Source: Bradyrhizobium sp. ORS 278 (lineage in GTDB: Bacteria; Pseudomonadota; Alphaproteobacteria; Rhizobiales; Xanthobacteraceae). From it: a stretch of DNA of 64,000 bases. Both the position numbers and the translations under genes were made by a program. Of the stretch, positions 16,143 through 25,029 are shown piece after piece (positions within the stretch are counted from its first letter, which is position 1; the number at the start of each line of letters is the position of its first letter). The stretch lies in contig NC_009445.1 of NCBI RefSeq assembly GCF_000026145.1, positions 3,162,001 through 3,226,000 of the forward strand, in the 5' to 3' direction. The notes under the pieces are model-generated. The model searched no databases. It was not told the origin of the DNA and worked only from the letters and a program-made list of their open reading frames with translations.

Positions 16143-16301
16143 GGTCCACTGCAAATCAGCGGCGAGGCGCTTGGCAAAACCGGTCGGACCGGATTAAAGC
16201 CGCTGGGGTGGGAGGCTGGAGGGCGGAGATCGCGCCAATTGCAGGCGCCGGTCTCGGCAGGGCGATCGCCCAAGCCCGCGGCCAGATGTGAGAGACATGG
16301 C

Positions 16302-16673
16302 ATGAAAAAGACGATGTTGAGCCTTGCCGCTGCGCTGTTCTGCACCTCGGCACTGGCCCAGAGCGGCGCTCCGATGGTCGGCGACCGCCCGTTGGTGCAG
16401 GTCAAGCCGAAGGGGGCCAAGGGCACGAAGACCGCGGCTGCCGCGCCTGCCAAGCCGCAGTCGGCCGGCGCCAAGCTCCAGGCCTGCCTCGAGATTGAGG
16501 ACGGCACCAAAGAGCGGCTGGACTGCTACGACGCCGTCATTCCGCCCGCCGCCAAGCCGAAGGCGATGAAGGCGAAAGCCGTGGCCGACTGCAAGTTCAC
16601 CAAGGAGCAGGACGAGCGTCTGGCCTGCTTCAACGGCTTCGTCGAAAGCATGCCGAAGCTGCCCAAGACCTGA
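16302..16673 (+). CDS. Small secreted protein with two C..ERLxC(Y/F) motifs
   Basis: 123 residues from ATG 16302 behind GAGAG. The signal peptide is MKKTMLSLAAALFCTSALA. After a Lys/Ala-rich segment come two related motifs: LQACLEIEDGTKERLDCYDAV and DCKFTKEQDERLACFNGFV. The paired cysteines could form disulfides in the periplasm. The pattern faintly recalls the Cys-containing segment of type VI-associated VasI proteins, but no other secretion genes are nearby. I assign no function. Confidence 0.75.
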   Translation: MKKTMLSLAAALFCTSALAQSGAPMVGDRPLVQVKPKGAKGTKTAAAAPAKPQSAGAKLQACLEIEDGTKERLDCYDAVIPPAAKPKAMKAKAVADCKFTKEQDERLACFNGFVESMPKLPKT

Positions 16674-16700
16674 TTGCACGCTGATGGCGAACTGACGGCC

Positions 16701-17945
16701 TCAGCGACTGGATGAGCCGGACGCCCCGGCCGCGATCCGGATCGGCGGCTGAGCGGCCGCCATCTTGGTCAGCACGTCCGCGATCGGTTGGCGGGTCCAG
16801 GCCTGCGTCACATAATCCCGATGAGTGACGCCCTCGTCGGTCTCGACGAACACCACGCTGCCGGGACGCAGCGGCCTGTCCATGTCCTCGGACACCTCGA
16901 TGCCGCGGTTGCGCAGCGTCGTCATCAGCTCCTGATCGTGACGCGCGGTGTAGCGTGTGTAGGAGCTGATGAAAAAGCCGGAGCGGTTGCGCTCGATCCA
17001 GTTGGCGAACTTGTCGAGCTGGCCATAGACCGCGTCGAGCAGCACCACGCCGCGCACGCGCTCGCTGAGGCCGCCGACCTCCAGGCTCCACGCCGTCGGC
17101 AGGAACCCGCCGCTGTAGCCAATGATCACGATCGGCATGCCGGCGAATGCCGTCGCGTTGGCGGGATCGCCGGTCAGCCGGGCCAGGTTGATCGCCGCCT
17201 CGTCCATGAAGCGCTTGAAGCCGCCAGGCTGCCAGAACTTGCCCGCGCTGGAATCGGCGGCATCCACTGCCATCTGCGGCGCGAGCAGAACGGCGTTGAC
17301 GCCCGATCCGGTGATCTGTTGCGGCACCAACTGCCGGTCGCGCACGTCGCGCTCGAGCGTGGCGCCATTGCCGTGGAAGAAGACCACGATCACGCCGGGC
17401 TTGCGCACGTCGAACTGCTCGGGCACGTGCACCAGCACGCGGCTGTCATTGTAGGTCTGGTCCTGCCAATAGACGCGGCCCGAGAAGCTGCGATGGCCGT
17501 GGCGCTCTCCGCTCGTGACGTTCAGGAATGGCGCGTCGGATGCTGGATTGTTGCCGAAATAGGGGAACGCAGACGCTTTCATGCTGACGAGCGTCGTCAG
17601 ATCCTCGCGCAGCCGGCGCGCCGGCGCCTGCGGCTCCAGGGCCGCGACCTGATAGGCGGGCGGCTTCGGCGCGAAATCGCTCTGCGTGTGCAGCTCGAAG
17701 CTGTCTTGCGCGGACGGGAACCGATCGCTGAACCCAGGCACCGGAAACCGCTCGTCGAATGTCAGCTGCTGGGTCGAGGCGGCATTGGCCGCCAGCGCGG
17801 ACGGATCAGGCGCCTGGTCGCAATCGGCCAAAGCAAGGGCGAGAACCGCAATGGCGATGCAACGGGCCGCGTGCCGGCGGCCCCACGACCGAGCCCTTCG
17901 GCTCGTGCGATGACACCGCGACGATCTCGATCCCGTCCCGATCAT
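16701..17945 (-). CDS. Secreted alpha/beta-hydrolase-like lipoprotein
   Basis: About 414 residues from ATG 17945, which has GGAG six bases upstream. The N-terminus has an Arg-rich start, a hydrophobic segment (CIAIAVLALALADC) and a lipobox-like LADC, so it is probably lipid-anchored. The C-terminal domain has alpha/beta-hydrolase features: VIVVFFHGNGATLERD (oxyanion region) and IVIIGYSGGFLPTAW, where GYSGG is the nucleophile elbow. Candidate acid and His residues are in LLDAVYGQ and THRDYV. Substrate unknown; related folds act as esterases or carboxypeptidase-like enzymes. Convergent with the small gene at 16302. Confidence 0.75.
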   Translation of the reverse strand: MIGTGSRSSRCHRTSRRARSWGRRHAARCIAIAVLALALADCDQAPDPSALAANAASTQQLTFDERFPVPGFSDRFPSAQDSFELHTQSDFAPKPPAYQVAALEPQAPARRLREDLTTLVSMKASAFPYFGNNPASDAPFLNVTSGERHGHRSFSGRVYWQDQTYNDSRVLVHVPEQFDVRKPGVIVVFFHGNGATLERDVRDRQLVPQQITGSGVNAVLLAPQMAVDAADSSAGKFWQPGGFKRFMDEAAINLARLTGDPANATAFAGMPIVIIGYSGGFLPTAWSLEVGGLSERVRGVVLLDAVYGQLDKFANWIERNRSGFFISSYTRYTARHDQELMTTLRNRGIEVSEDMDRPLRPGSVVFVETDEGVTHRDYVTQAWTRQPIADVLTKMAAAQPPIRIAAGASGSSSR

Positions 17946-18270
17946 GCATCTCCAACACGGGTCAGGGCCGAAACAGGGGCCCGCCGCAACTGTCAGTTTC
18001 ATTCAATCTGCGCTGCCGACGTTGAGGTCGCGTTAAGGGTGATGGCCGAAGGCCCGGCGCAGCGGGCAAGGACACAGCACGTGATCGTGTCGTGATTGTG
18101 GGACCCGTTGGCCTCCGATGCAACGCACCGGCAGTCAAATCCCGGAAAATAGGTTTCATGTTACCGCAAAACATCGCCATACTTATCGCGCGTTAACTAT
18201 GATTGAATGGCGTTGCCGGAGCATGGGCCTGAAGCTTGAGGGAAGGGGCGTCACTTGCCCGTCGAACGAC
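17946..18270. other. Intergenic region between divergent genes, no defined element
   Basis: About 325 bases separate the minus-strand hydrolase and the plus-strand permease. Several in-frame starts for the permease fall here (18118, 18199, 18223). AT-richer patches such as CGCGTTAACTATGATTG near 18189-18205 could be promoter. I see no repeat family member and no terminator. Confidence 0.4.
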
Positions 18271-19644
18271 ATGGCTGCAGCTGAGGCGCACGACAGCAAG
18301 CGGGCAAGCCGGTCGGGCAACACCGCACTCCCATCCGTGTCGCTGCCGGTCGCCATTGCCATCGTGATCGCCGACATGATCGGGGTCGGCGTCTTCACCA
18401 GCCTGGGCTTCCAGGTCAAGGATCTTCCTTCGGGTTTCGCCATCCTGCTGTTGTGGGCCGTCGGCGGTCTCGTTTCGATCTGCGGGGCGCTCTCCTATGC
18501 CGAGCTCGGCACAATGTTTCCGCGCTCGAGCGGCGAATACAATTTTCTGACCCGGGCGTTTCATCCTGCGGTCGGCTTCATGGCCGGCTGGGTGTCGTCC
18601 ACGGTCGGCTTCGCCGCTCCGGTGGCGCTGGCGGCGATGGCATTTGGCGAATATGGCCGCGCCGTGCTGCCGAGCGTGCCGCCGATGGTGCTGGCTGTCG
18701 GCGCCGTTTGGCTGGTGACGGTTGTGCAACTCGGCGGCATCCAGCAATCCAGCCGTTTCCAGCTGTTGTCGACAATGTTGAAGCTCGGCCTGATCCTCGC
18801 CTTCCTGATCGCGGGCGCGATCATTTCGGATCCGCAACCGGTCAGGTTCGCGCCTGCCGCTGCCGATGTCGGCTATATCACCAGCGCGGCCTTCGCGACC
18901 GGCCTGGTGTTCGTGATGTACGCGTTCTCCGGCTGGAATGCGGCGACCTACATCATCGGCGAGTTGCATGCGCCCGATCACAGCCTGCCGCGCGCGCTGC
19001 TCGTGGGCACCCTGATCGTGATCGTGCTCTACGTGTCGCTGAACGCCGTGTTCCTCCGGGCGGCGCCGACGAGCGAGCTTGCAGGGCAGCTGCAGGTGGC
19101 CAGCATCGCTGGCGCGCACATCTTCGGCGAGACGGGAGGCCGCTTCGTCGCGGCGATGATCTGCGTCGGATTGGTGCCGTCGATCGCTGCGATGATGTGG
19201 ATCGGCCCGCGCGTGCTGATGACGATGGGCGAGGATATCCCGGCGCTCGCGCTGTTCGCCCGCCGGTCGCGCCAGGGCGCGCCGGTCTACGCGGTCCTGT
19301 TCCAGCTCGCAGTGGCAACCCTGATGCTGTTCACGGAGAGCTTCGAGGCGGTGCTGGACGTCGTCCAGTTCTCGCTGTTGTCCTGCTCGTTCCTGACGGT
19401 GCTGGGGTTGCTCTGGCTGCGCATCACCGCGCCCGATCTGTCGCGGCCGTATCGCGCATGGGGGTATCCCGTGACGCCCTTGATCTTCCTCAGCGTGACC
19501 GGTTTCATGATGTACTACCTCGTTACAGCACGGCCGTGGCAGGCCGGGTTCGGTGCTGCGGCGATGTTGTCGGGACTGCTGATCTATTGGTTCGCTCAAG
19601 CGCGGTCGCGCACCGCCGCAGCAGCGATGTCAGGTCCGGATTGA
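18271..19644 (+). CDS. APC-superfamily amino acid/polyamine permease
   Basis: 457 residues from ATG 18271, just upstream of the conserved core; longer starts are possible. About 12 membrane segments. The first has the APC signature VAIAIVIADMIGVGVFTSLGFQ, whose unwound GVGVFTS binds the amino-acid backbone. TM6-like YAFSGWNAATYIIGEL is also typical. It probably imports or exchanges an amino acid at the inner membrane; specificity is not evident. The downstream secreted gene starts 3 bases after its stop, so the two are co-transcribed and probably translationally coupled. Confidence 0.9.
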   Translation: MAAAEAHDSKRASRSGNTALPSVSLPVAIAIVIADMIGVGVFTSLGFQVKDLPSGFAILLLWAVGGLVSICGALSYAELGTMFPRSSGEYNFLTRAFHPAVGFMAGWVSSTVGFAAPVALAAMAFGEYGRAVLPSVPPMVLAVGAVWLVTVVQLGGIQQSSRFQLLSTMLKLGLILAFLIAGAIISDPQPVRFAPAAADVGYITSAAFATGLVFVMYAFSGWNAATYIIGELHAPDHSLPRALLVGTLIVIVLYVSLNAVFLRAAPTSELAGQLQVASIAGAHIFGETGGRFVAAMICVGLVPSIAAMMWIGPRVLMTMGEDIPALALFARRSRQGAPVYAVLFQLAVATLMLFTESFEAVLDVVQFSLLSCSFLTVLGLLWLRITAPDLSRPYRAWGYPVTPLIFLSVTGFMMYYLVTARPWQAGFGAAAMLSGLLIYWFAQARSRTAAAAMSGPD

Positions 19645-19647
19645 AAG

Positions 19648-20880
19648 ATGCTGCTGCTGTCGAGACTGTGCTTTGCTGCTGCGTGCTTCATCGTTGCGAT
19701 GAGTGGCGACCTCCAGGCTCAGACCATCACGCCCGATGATACCGCGCGCGTGCTAGCGGGTCTGGCACCGCAGGCGGGGTCGCCGCTCACGCCACTGACG
19801 CAGGATACCGCGTGGCGGCGGCACGCCGCGTTCTTCGACAACGCATTCGGTCAGCTGGACCAGCGCCAGCTGTCGAAGATCAGGGCCTGGACGGATGCCA
19901 ACCTCGCGGCGCCGCGGCCGACGATGTTCTATTTCTTCTCCGGGCCGGACTTCCTCTATGCCGACGCGTTCTACCCGAAGGCCTCGACCTATGTGATGGC
20001 GGCGCTGGAGCCGACCGGGCCGATCCCGGATCTCACGCGATTGCCACGCGGCAGCATCGGGCCGGAGCTGTCCTATGTCGCGCAGTCATTGCAGTCAGTC
20101 CTCAGCTTCTCGTTCTTCATCACCAAGAATATGAAGACGGATCTGCGCGAGGGCGAGATCGAGGGGACGCTGCCGATCCTCTACGTGTTCCTGGCGCGCA
20201 CCGGCAAGACGATCCGCGCAGCGAGCCTTATCTGGTTGGATGAGAGCGGCGCTGTGCATGAGGCTACCGAGCCGTCGAGCCGCAACGCGACCAAGGGGGC
20301 CCGTATCGTCTTCGCCGGTGCCGACGGAAGCGAGAAGACGCTGTACTACTTCTCGACCGACCTGTCCGACTCCGGCGTGAAGACCAGCGGCTTTCTCAAG
20401 TTCTGCGAGCCGCTGGCGCCTGGCAACAGTCTGCTGAAGAGCGCATCCTACCTGCTGCACATGGGCAGCTTCTCCCAGGTGCGAAGCTGGCTCTTGAGGA
20501 ACAGCGCCACGATCATCCAGGATGATTCCGGCATTCCGCTGGCGAGCTACGATGCGCGGGCGTGGCGCTTCTTTCCATTCGGGCGCTATGCCGGCCCGAT
20601 CGACAAGTTCCCCGACATGTATCAGCACAGCTACGCCAGGCTGTTCGAGCGCGCGCAGCCGCTCGACTTCGGCATCGGCTATCGTTGGCGTACGCGCGAA
20701 TCCAACGTGTTGCTGTCGGTGCGCGCGCCGCCGGTCGATTCAACCATTTCGGCGGAGGCGACGGGCCCGGCGGAGACCGCCGCGGTGCCGCGCGCGCGCC
20801 GCGTCCCGCGTCCGCCGGCATCGATCCCGAACTATCCTGCCCCGCGCCGCGACGATTTTTTCTTCTTTCCGCGCTGGTGA
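19648..20880 (+). CDS. Secreted protein of unknown family, coupled to the permease
   Basis: 410 residues. The signal peptide ends near SGDLQA-QT. The mature chain is mixed alpha/beta with distinctive aromatic segments (PTMFYFFSGPDFLYADAFYP, LIWLDESGAV, TLYYFSTDLSD, YQHSYARLFERAQPLDFGIGYRW). The C-terminus is Pro/Arg-rich and ends in PRRDDFFFFPRW. I recognise no catalytic motif or named family. ATG 19648 lies three bases after the permease stop. The coupling suggests a related envelope function, for example capture or processing of the transported compound, but this is inference. Confidence 0.8.
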   Translation: MLLLSRLCFAAACFIVAMSGDLQAQTITPDDTARVLAGLAPQAGSPLTPLTQDTAWRRHAAFFDNAFGQLDQRQLSKIRAWTDANLAAPRPTMFYFFSGPDFLYADAFYPKASTYVMAALEPTGPIPDLTRLPRGSIGPELSYVAQSLQSVLSFSFFITKNMKTDLREGEIEGTLPILYVFLARTGKTIRAASLIWLDESGAVHEATEPSSRNATKGARIVFAGADGSEKTLYYFSTDLSDSGVKTSGFLKFCEPLAPGNSLLKSASYLLHMGSFSQVRSWLLRNSATIIQDDSGIPLASYDARAWRFFPFGRYAGPIDKFPDMYQHSYARLFERAQPLDFGIGYRWRTRESNVLLSVRAPPVDSTISAEATGPAETAAVPRARRVPRPPASIPNYPAPRRDDFFFFPRW

Positions 20881-20988
20881 TTGGCTGCGCGCGAAGGTGC
20901 CGACCTGTCTCAGCTAACGATCAGCATCACGGTAACTGAGTCGCGGCTATCGGAAGCGCGCGACCGGACTTTGACGGCCCTCGGCTTT

Positions 20989-21213
20989 TTACCAATGCAC
21001 GCTCTGGCTCGGGACGATGTAGGACGTCGTCGTCGGGGGCAGGGTTGTGCTGTCGGCGAGATAGCGCCAGGCGCCGACAATGGCGATGAGCAGCGCGATG
21101 ATGCAGAGCAGGTCGATCTGTCGGACGTCGTGGCTGGCGTGATGATCGTGCGTGTGATCCGAGCCGACGCCCGTGCGCGATCGGCGTGATCTCGGGTGGA
21201 TCGTCCAGCGCAT
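20989..21213 (-). CDS. Small single-pass membrane protein
   Basis: 74 residues starting MRWTIHPRSRR. ATG 21213 has GGGAGG eight bases upstream, the strongest argument that this small gene is real; an extra upstream start at 21228 lies inside the ribosome site. A basic N-terminus and a His/Asp-rich stretch (SDHTHDHHASHDVRQ) precede one transmembrane helix (IDLLCIIALLIAIVGAWRYLA) and a Thr/Ser tail. The His-rich segment might bind metal; that is speculation. No known family. Confidence 0.65.
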   Translation of the reverse strand: MRWTIHPRSRRSRTGVGSDHTHDHHASHDVRQIDLLCIIALLIAIVGAWRYLADSTTLPPTTTSYIVPSQSVHW

Positions 21214-21375
21214 CGTTGGTCCTCCCAAACGGAGTTCAACATCAATGCAGGTGCGCGCGGCGCCGTTCCTCTTAACGCCGCATCTCGTCGTATAACACTA
21301 ATCCTACTTTGAAACTTTGCTAGTCCGATTTGCGTCAAATCAAGCGAAGGGCGCAGACAGCTCTGCTGCGCTGCA

Positions 21376-21729
21376 TTAGTTGGGCCCATTCACGCCGCGC
21401 CAGCGCGCGTAGCGCCAGGGCAGATACCAGCTTGCGTCGTCGGGAATCGCGGCTGGGACATTGTCGATGCCCGACGTGCCGAACGGCTGGCAGCGCAGCA
21501 GCCGCGCCAGGGTCATCCACCCACCGGCCCAGAGGCCGTAACGCGAGATGGCTTCGTCGGCATACACCGAGCAGGTCGGCACGTGCCGGCAATTGTAGCC
21601 CACCAGCGGCGACAATGTGTGGCGGTACAGCCAGATCAAAGCGCGCGCGCCGCGGCGCGGCATGTGTGACAGCAGTCCTGACAGAATGTGCGCAGAACGG
21701 CAGCTTGGATCAGTGCATGAATGCTTCAT
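21376..21729 (-). CDS. yidD: Membrane protein insertion efficiency factor YidD
   Basis: 117 residues with a ~20-residue N-terminal extension before the conserved core. The core LIWLYRHTLSPLVGYNCRHVPTCSVYADEAISRYGLWAGGWMTLARLLRCQPFG is diagnostic of YidD, which sits at the inner face of the membrane and assists YidC-dependent insertion. Length agrees with the family (~70-120). In many bacteria yidD sits between rnpA and yidC; here it stands apart, next to the small membrane protein gene on the same strand. Confidence 0.93.
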   Translation of the reverse strand: MKHSCTDPSCRSAHILSGLLSHMPRRGARALIWLYRHTLSPLVGYNCRHVPTCSVYADEAISRYGLWAGGWMTLARLLRCQPFGTSGIDNVPAAIPDDASWYLPWRYARWRGVNGPN

Positions 21730-21991
21730 GGGCGCGCTGCCGGACTGATGTGCGCAGGATGATCAGTTCCTTGGCAGGAACCGCATGCTCGCGTGCTCGT
21801 GTGATGATGTGATGCAACAATGGCCGGTTTTCAGCAACGCTGCGGTGCGGCGCACCTGGACGCTCAGGAATTGCCCGGATACGATTCCAGACAACGATGT
21901 GACAGACTCATAACGGATTTGAGGCTGATTTGTCAGGTTTGACAGCGAGCACGACGGGGAACTGCATACCGAACGTAACGGGGGGAACGGA

Positions 21992-22888
21992 GTGCGCGTG
22001 AGATTGCTGCGGTCGCGTGGTTTGCGCTGGATGCTTCTCGGTGTTGCAGCGCTGGGTGCGGTGCTCGGTGGCACGGTGTCCCTCTTGTCGAACTCCGCGC
22101 GCGCCGGCGGCGCGTTGGAAGAGCGCAAGCTCCCGATGCGGTTCGGCTGGGTGGCATGCGAGCCGAATTGCAGCTGGGTCAGCGCGGTCGGCATCGTCAC
22201 CGGGGATAGCCCCAGGGATTTCGAGGAGTTCGCGCGGGACCGCGATCTGACAGGGGCGACCATCGTGCTCGACTCCAGCGGCGGCTCGGTCAATGATGCG
22301 ATCACGCTCGGCCGCCGCTTCCGCGCCCTCAAGATGCGCACCACCGTCGGCATGACGCAGCGCCCAAGCCGGGGGAACGAGCGGCCCCGGATCGTGCCGG
22401 AGGCGTATTGCGAGTCGATGTGCGTGTTTCTGCTGCTTGCCGGCACCACGCGCTATGTTCCCGATACGGCCCATGTCCGCGTCCACCAGATCTGGATGGG
22501 CGATCGCGCCGATGATGCCAAGGCGGCGAGCTATTCGGCGCAGGATCTGATGATCGTCGAGCGCGACATCGGGCGTCTCGCCAAATACACCTTCGATATG
22601 GGTGGCGCCGGGGATCTCCTGCTGCTCGCCCTCAATGTCCCGCCGTGGGAGGATTTGCACGAGCTGTCGCGCGCCGAGTTGCGGTCGACCAACGTGATGA
22701 CCACGGAGCTTCTCGCCGATGTGATGCCCCCCAAGGGCACGACGCCAGTGGCCGAGCTTGCTTCGCGCGGTCAGGAGAAGACGCGCGACAAGCAGCAGGA
22801 CCGCTTCCCCGTGGCGGCGGACAAGCCGCTCTCGCGCACGGCCGAAGCTCTTCCGCAGGCGACGGTCGCGGCCACGCCGCAGCAATAG
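21992..22888 (+). CDS. Secreted ClpP-fold protein (COG3904-like), second copy
   Basis: 298 residues from GTG 21992, with GGGGGAACGGA just upstream. The N-terminus has an Arg-rich start and hydrophobic segment (WMLLGVAALGAVLGGTVSLL) with a possible cut near ARA-GG. The ClpP-like core contains ATIVLDSSGGSVNDAITLGRRFRALKMRTTVG, then YCESMCVFLLLAGTTRYVP with a candidate Ser nucleophile, then VRVHQIW. The tail is polar and low-complexity. It differs greatly from the 13407 protein outside the core, so the two are distant members, not a recent duplication. Confidence 0.78.
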   Translation: MRVRLLRSRGLRWMLLGVAALGAVLGGTVSLLSNSARAGGALEERKLPMRFGWVACEPNCSWVSAVGIVTGDSPRDFEEFARDRDLTGATIVLDSSGGSVNDAITLGRRFRALKMRTTVGMTQRPSRGNERPRIVPEAYCESMCVFLLLAGTTRYVPDTAHVRVHQIWMGDRADDAKAASYSAQDLMIVERDIGRLAKYTFDMGGAGDLLLLALNVPPWEDLHELSRAELRSTNVMTTELLADVMPPKGTTPVAELASRGQEKTRDKQQDRFPVAADKPLSRTAEALPQATVAATPQQ

Positions 22889-22966
22889 CCGACGGCGTTA
22901 CCCGCTGGCCGGCGTGACGCCGGCGGTCGCAATGGGCAATCCGAGCGCAGTCTTGGACGGGCCAGC

Positions 22967-23425
22967 TCAGCCCTGTGCGGCGGCTGGTTCGCCTGACGCC
23001 TTCGCCTCGATCTGACCGATGGCGTCGACCACCGCATCGAAGGTCAGCATCGTGGAGGCGTGGCGGGCCTTGTAGTCCCGGACCGGCTCGAGCAGGGCGA
23101 TATCGGCCCATTTGCCCTCGGGCGGCGCGCCGTTCTCCTTCAGCATCCGCCGGACGGTGTCACGGAGCTCACGCAGCTCGCTGGCGCTGGACCCGACGAC
23201 GTGGCGCGCCATGATCGAGGACGAGGCCTGGCCGAGGGCGCAGGCCTTCACGTCGTGGGCGAAATCGGTCACGACCGCGCCGTCCATCTTGAGGTCGACC
23301 TTCACCGTGGAACCGCACAACTTGGAATGGGCCGTTGCCGTCGCATCGGGGTGCTCCAGCCGTCCGAGACGCGGAATGTTGCCGGCGAGCTCGATGATGC
23401 GCTTGTTGTAAATGTCATTCAGCAT
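22967..23425 (-). CDS. NifU/IscU-like iron-sulfur scaffold protein
   Basis: 152 residues of the NifU N-terminal/SufU type. Opening MLNDIYNKRIIELA and the first two conserved cysteine motifs, SKLCGSTVKVDL and VKACALGQASSSIMA, are present. The usual third cysteine position reads KARHASTMLTF, so only two of three ligands remain. Family members hold nascent Fe-S clusters or deliver sulfur to other sites. Cytosolic. It is divergent from folE, a grouping common in alphaproteobacteria. Confidence 0.88.
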   Translation of the reverse strand: MLNDIYNKRIIELAGNIPRLGRLEHPDATATAHSKLCGSTVKVDLKMDGAVVTDFAHDVKACALGQASSSIMARHVVGSSASELRELRDTVRRMLKENGAPPEGKWADIALLEPVRDYKARHASTMLTFDAVVDAIGQIEAKASGEPAAAQG

Positions 23426-23665
23426 GTGTCAGACGTCCAAGAGATCCCGCCGGAATTACCGGCGGGTCGGCCTTGGCGGCCGGGTTTCATCGCCCTATAT
23501 TGCGACTATATGGAAACGATTGGCAGGAATTCCAGCCACATCCACAGGCGAGCGGCGCCGGAAGCGCCGAGCCTGCGGATCACACCTCTGCAGGTGACGC
23601 CGTCCAAGGTGACGCTCTGCCGGTGACACTCCGGTCGGTCCGCCGACCGGTCGAACGGAGACGAG
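23426..23665. promoter_or_regulatory. Divergent spacer between the scaffold gene and folE, with a hairpin
   Basis: Contains a perfect inverted repeat CCCGCCGG (23446-23453), loop AATTA, CCGGCGGG (23459-23466). Further downstream is a less GC-rich patch, CTATATTGCGACTATATGG (23495-23513), which could hold the folE -10 element. There is no T-tract, so the hairpin is not a standard terminator. Confidence 0.35.
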
Positions 23666-24373
23666 ATGGACACTTTGATCAAGACGCTGCGCGCCAACAA
23701 GCCCGAGGGAAAGCCGTCTGAGACCAAGCTGGCCGGCGAACGACCGGCGGAGCTCGATCCGGCCGAGTTCCTGGCTGCGGCCGTGCGCGCCGACCGCCCC
23801 CGGCCGTCGCGCGCCGAGGCGGAAGCCGCGGTTTATACGCTGCTCAATTACATCGGTGAGGATCCGACGCGCGAGGGCCTGATCGATACGCCGCGCCGGG
23901 TGGTCGAGGCCTATGACGAGCTGTTCCAGGGCTACCATCAGTGCCCGGCCGAGGTGCTCGACCGCACCTTCGGTGAGACCGCCGGGTACGACGATTTCGT
24001 GCTGATTCGCGACATCGAGTTCACGTCGCAATGCGAGCATCACATGATGCCCTTCTACGGCCGCGCGCACATCGCCTATACGCCGGTCGAGCGTGTCGTC
24101 GGGCTGTCCAAGCTGGCGCGCCTGACCGACATTTTCGCCCGCCGCCTGCAGACCCAGGAGCATCTGACGGCGCAGATCGCGGCCGCGATCGACGAGGTGC
24201 TGAAGCCGCGCGGCGTCGCGGTGATGATCGAGGCGGAGCACACCTGCATGTCGGTGCGCGGCGTCGCCAAGCACGGCGCGGTCACCTTCACCAGTCGCTT
24301 CACCGGCATGTTCCGCGACAATCCGGCGGAGCAGTCCCGCTTCCTCTCCATGGTGCGCTCGCCGCAACGCTGA
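23666..24373 (+). CDS. folE: GTP cyclohydrolase I (type IA)
   Basis: 235 residues. It converts GTP to 7,8-dihydroneopterin triphosphate, the first step toward folate and queuosine-type pterins. The core from ~45 onward has [18 protein letters not shown], the zinc-binding [12 protein letters not shown] and TCMSVRGV, and a C-terminal [15 protein letters not shown]. The first ~40 residues are a variable extension. ATG 23666 follows ACGGAGACGAG. hisI starts 46 bases after its stop, so they are likely co-transcribed. Confidence 0.97.
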   Translation: MDTLIKTLRANKPEGKPSETKLAGERPAELDPAEFLAAAVRADRPRPSRAEAEAAVYTLLNYIGEDPTREGLIDTPRRVVEAYDELFQGYHQCPAEVLDRTFGETAGYDDFVLIRDIEFTSQCEHHMMPFYGRAHIAYTPVERVVGLSKLARLTDIFARRLQTQEHLTAQIAAAIDEVLKPRGVAVMIEAEHTCMSVRGVAKHGAVTFTSRFTGMFRDNPAEQSRFLSMVRSPQR

Positions 24374-24418
24374 GCGCAGCATATTTCGGCTGTTACAGGC
24401 CTCGATCAGAGAAACTCC

Positions 24419-24844
24419 GTGTCTTCATCCTCAGCTGAGCGCGAGGAGGGATTGGCCTTCCTCCCGAAATTCGATTCGGCAGGTCTCGTCACCTGCGTGA
24501 CCACCGACGCCGTGAGCGGCGACGTGCTGATGGTCGCGCACATGAACGACGAGGCGCTGCGCAAGACCATCGCGACCGGCGAGGCCTGGTATTTCAGCCG
24601 CTCGCGCAATGCGCTGTGGCGCAAGGGCGAGAGCTCGGGCCAGACCCAGCGCGTGGTCGAGATGCGCACCGATTGCGACCAGGATGCGGTGTGGTTGCGT
24701 GTCGAGCAGCGCGGCGCAGCCTGTCACACCGGCCGGCATTCCTGCTTCTATCGCAAGGTCGAGATGGCGGGCGAGGGCGGGGCACGGCTTGTTTTCGTCG
24801 ATGCCGACCGGCTGTTCGATCCGGCTGCTGTGTATCGCAAATAG
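24419..24844 (+). CDS. hisI: Phosphoribosyl-AMP cyclohydrolase
   Basis: 141 residues, a monofunctional HisI without the HisE domain. It opens the purine ring of PR-AMP in histidine synthesis. Signatures visible: [42 protein letters not shown], the metal-binding [10 protein letters not shown] and [14 protein letters not shown]. Start is GTG 24419 with AGAGAA upstream. It follows folE closely. Confidence 0.97.
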   Translation: MSSSSAEREEGLAFLPKFDSAGLVTCVTTDAVSGDVLMVAHMNDEALRKTIATGEAWYFSRSRNALWRKGESSGQTQRVVEMRTDCDQDAVWLRVEQRGAACHTGRHSCFYRKVEMAGEGGARLVFVDADRLFDPAAVYRK

Positions 24845-25029
24845 GTGGCCCAGAGAGCCACGCGCGTGCGGGCCGGTGGGTCATAGGCCTGCATCCGGAG
24901 ATTTCCGGTCTGGTTCATTGGCCTTGTCAGGCCTGTCAAATTAACCGGCCATTAACCATGGAAGCCGCATTTTGCCTGACGTTTCCGGCGCGTTGTCTGC
25001 CAGCGATTCTGCAAACAGCGGGTCTTCTC

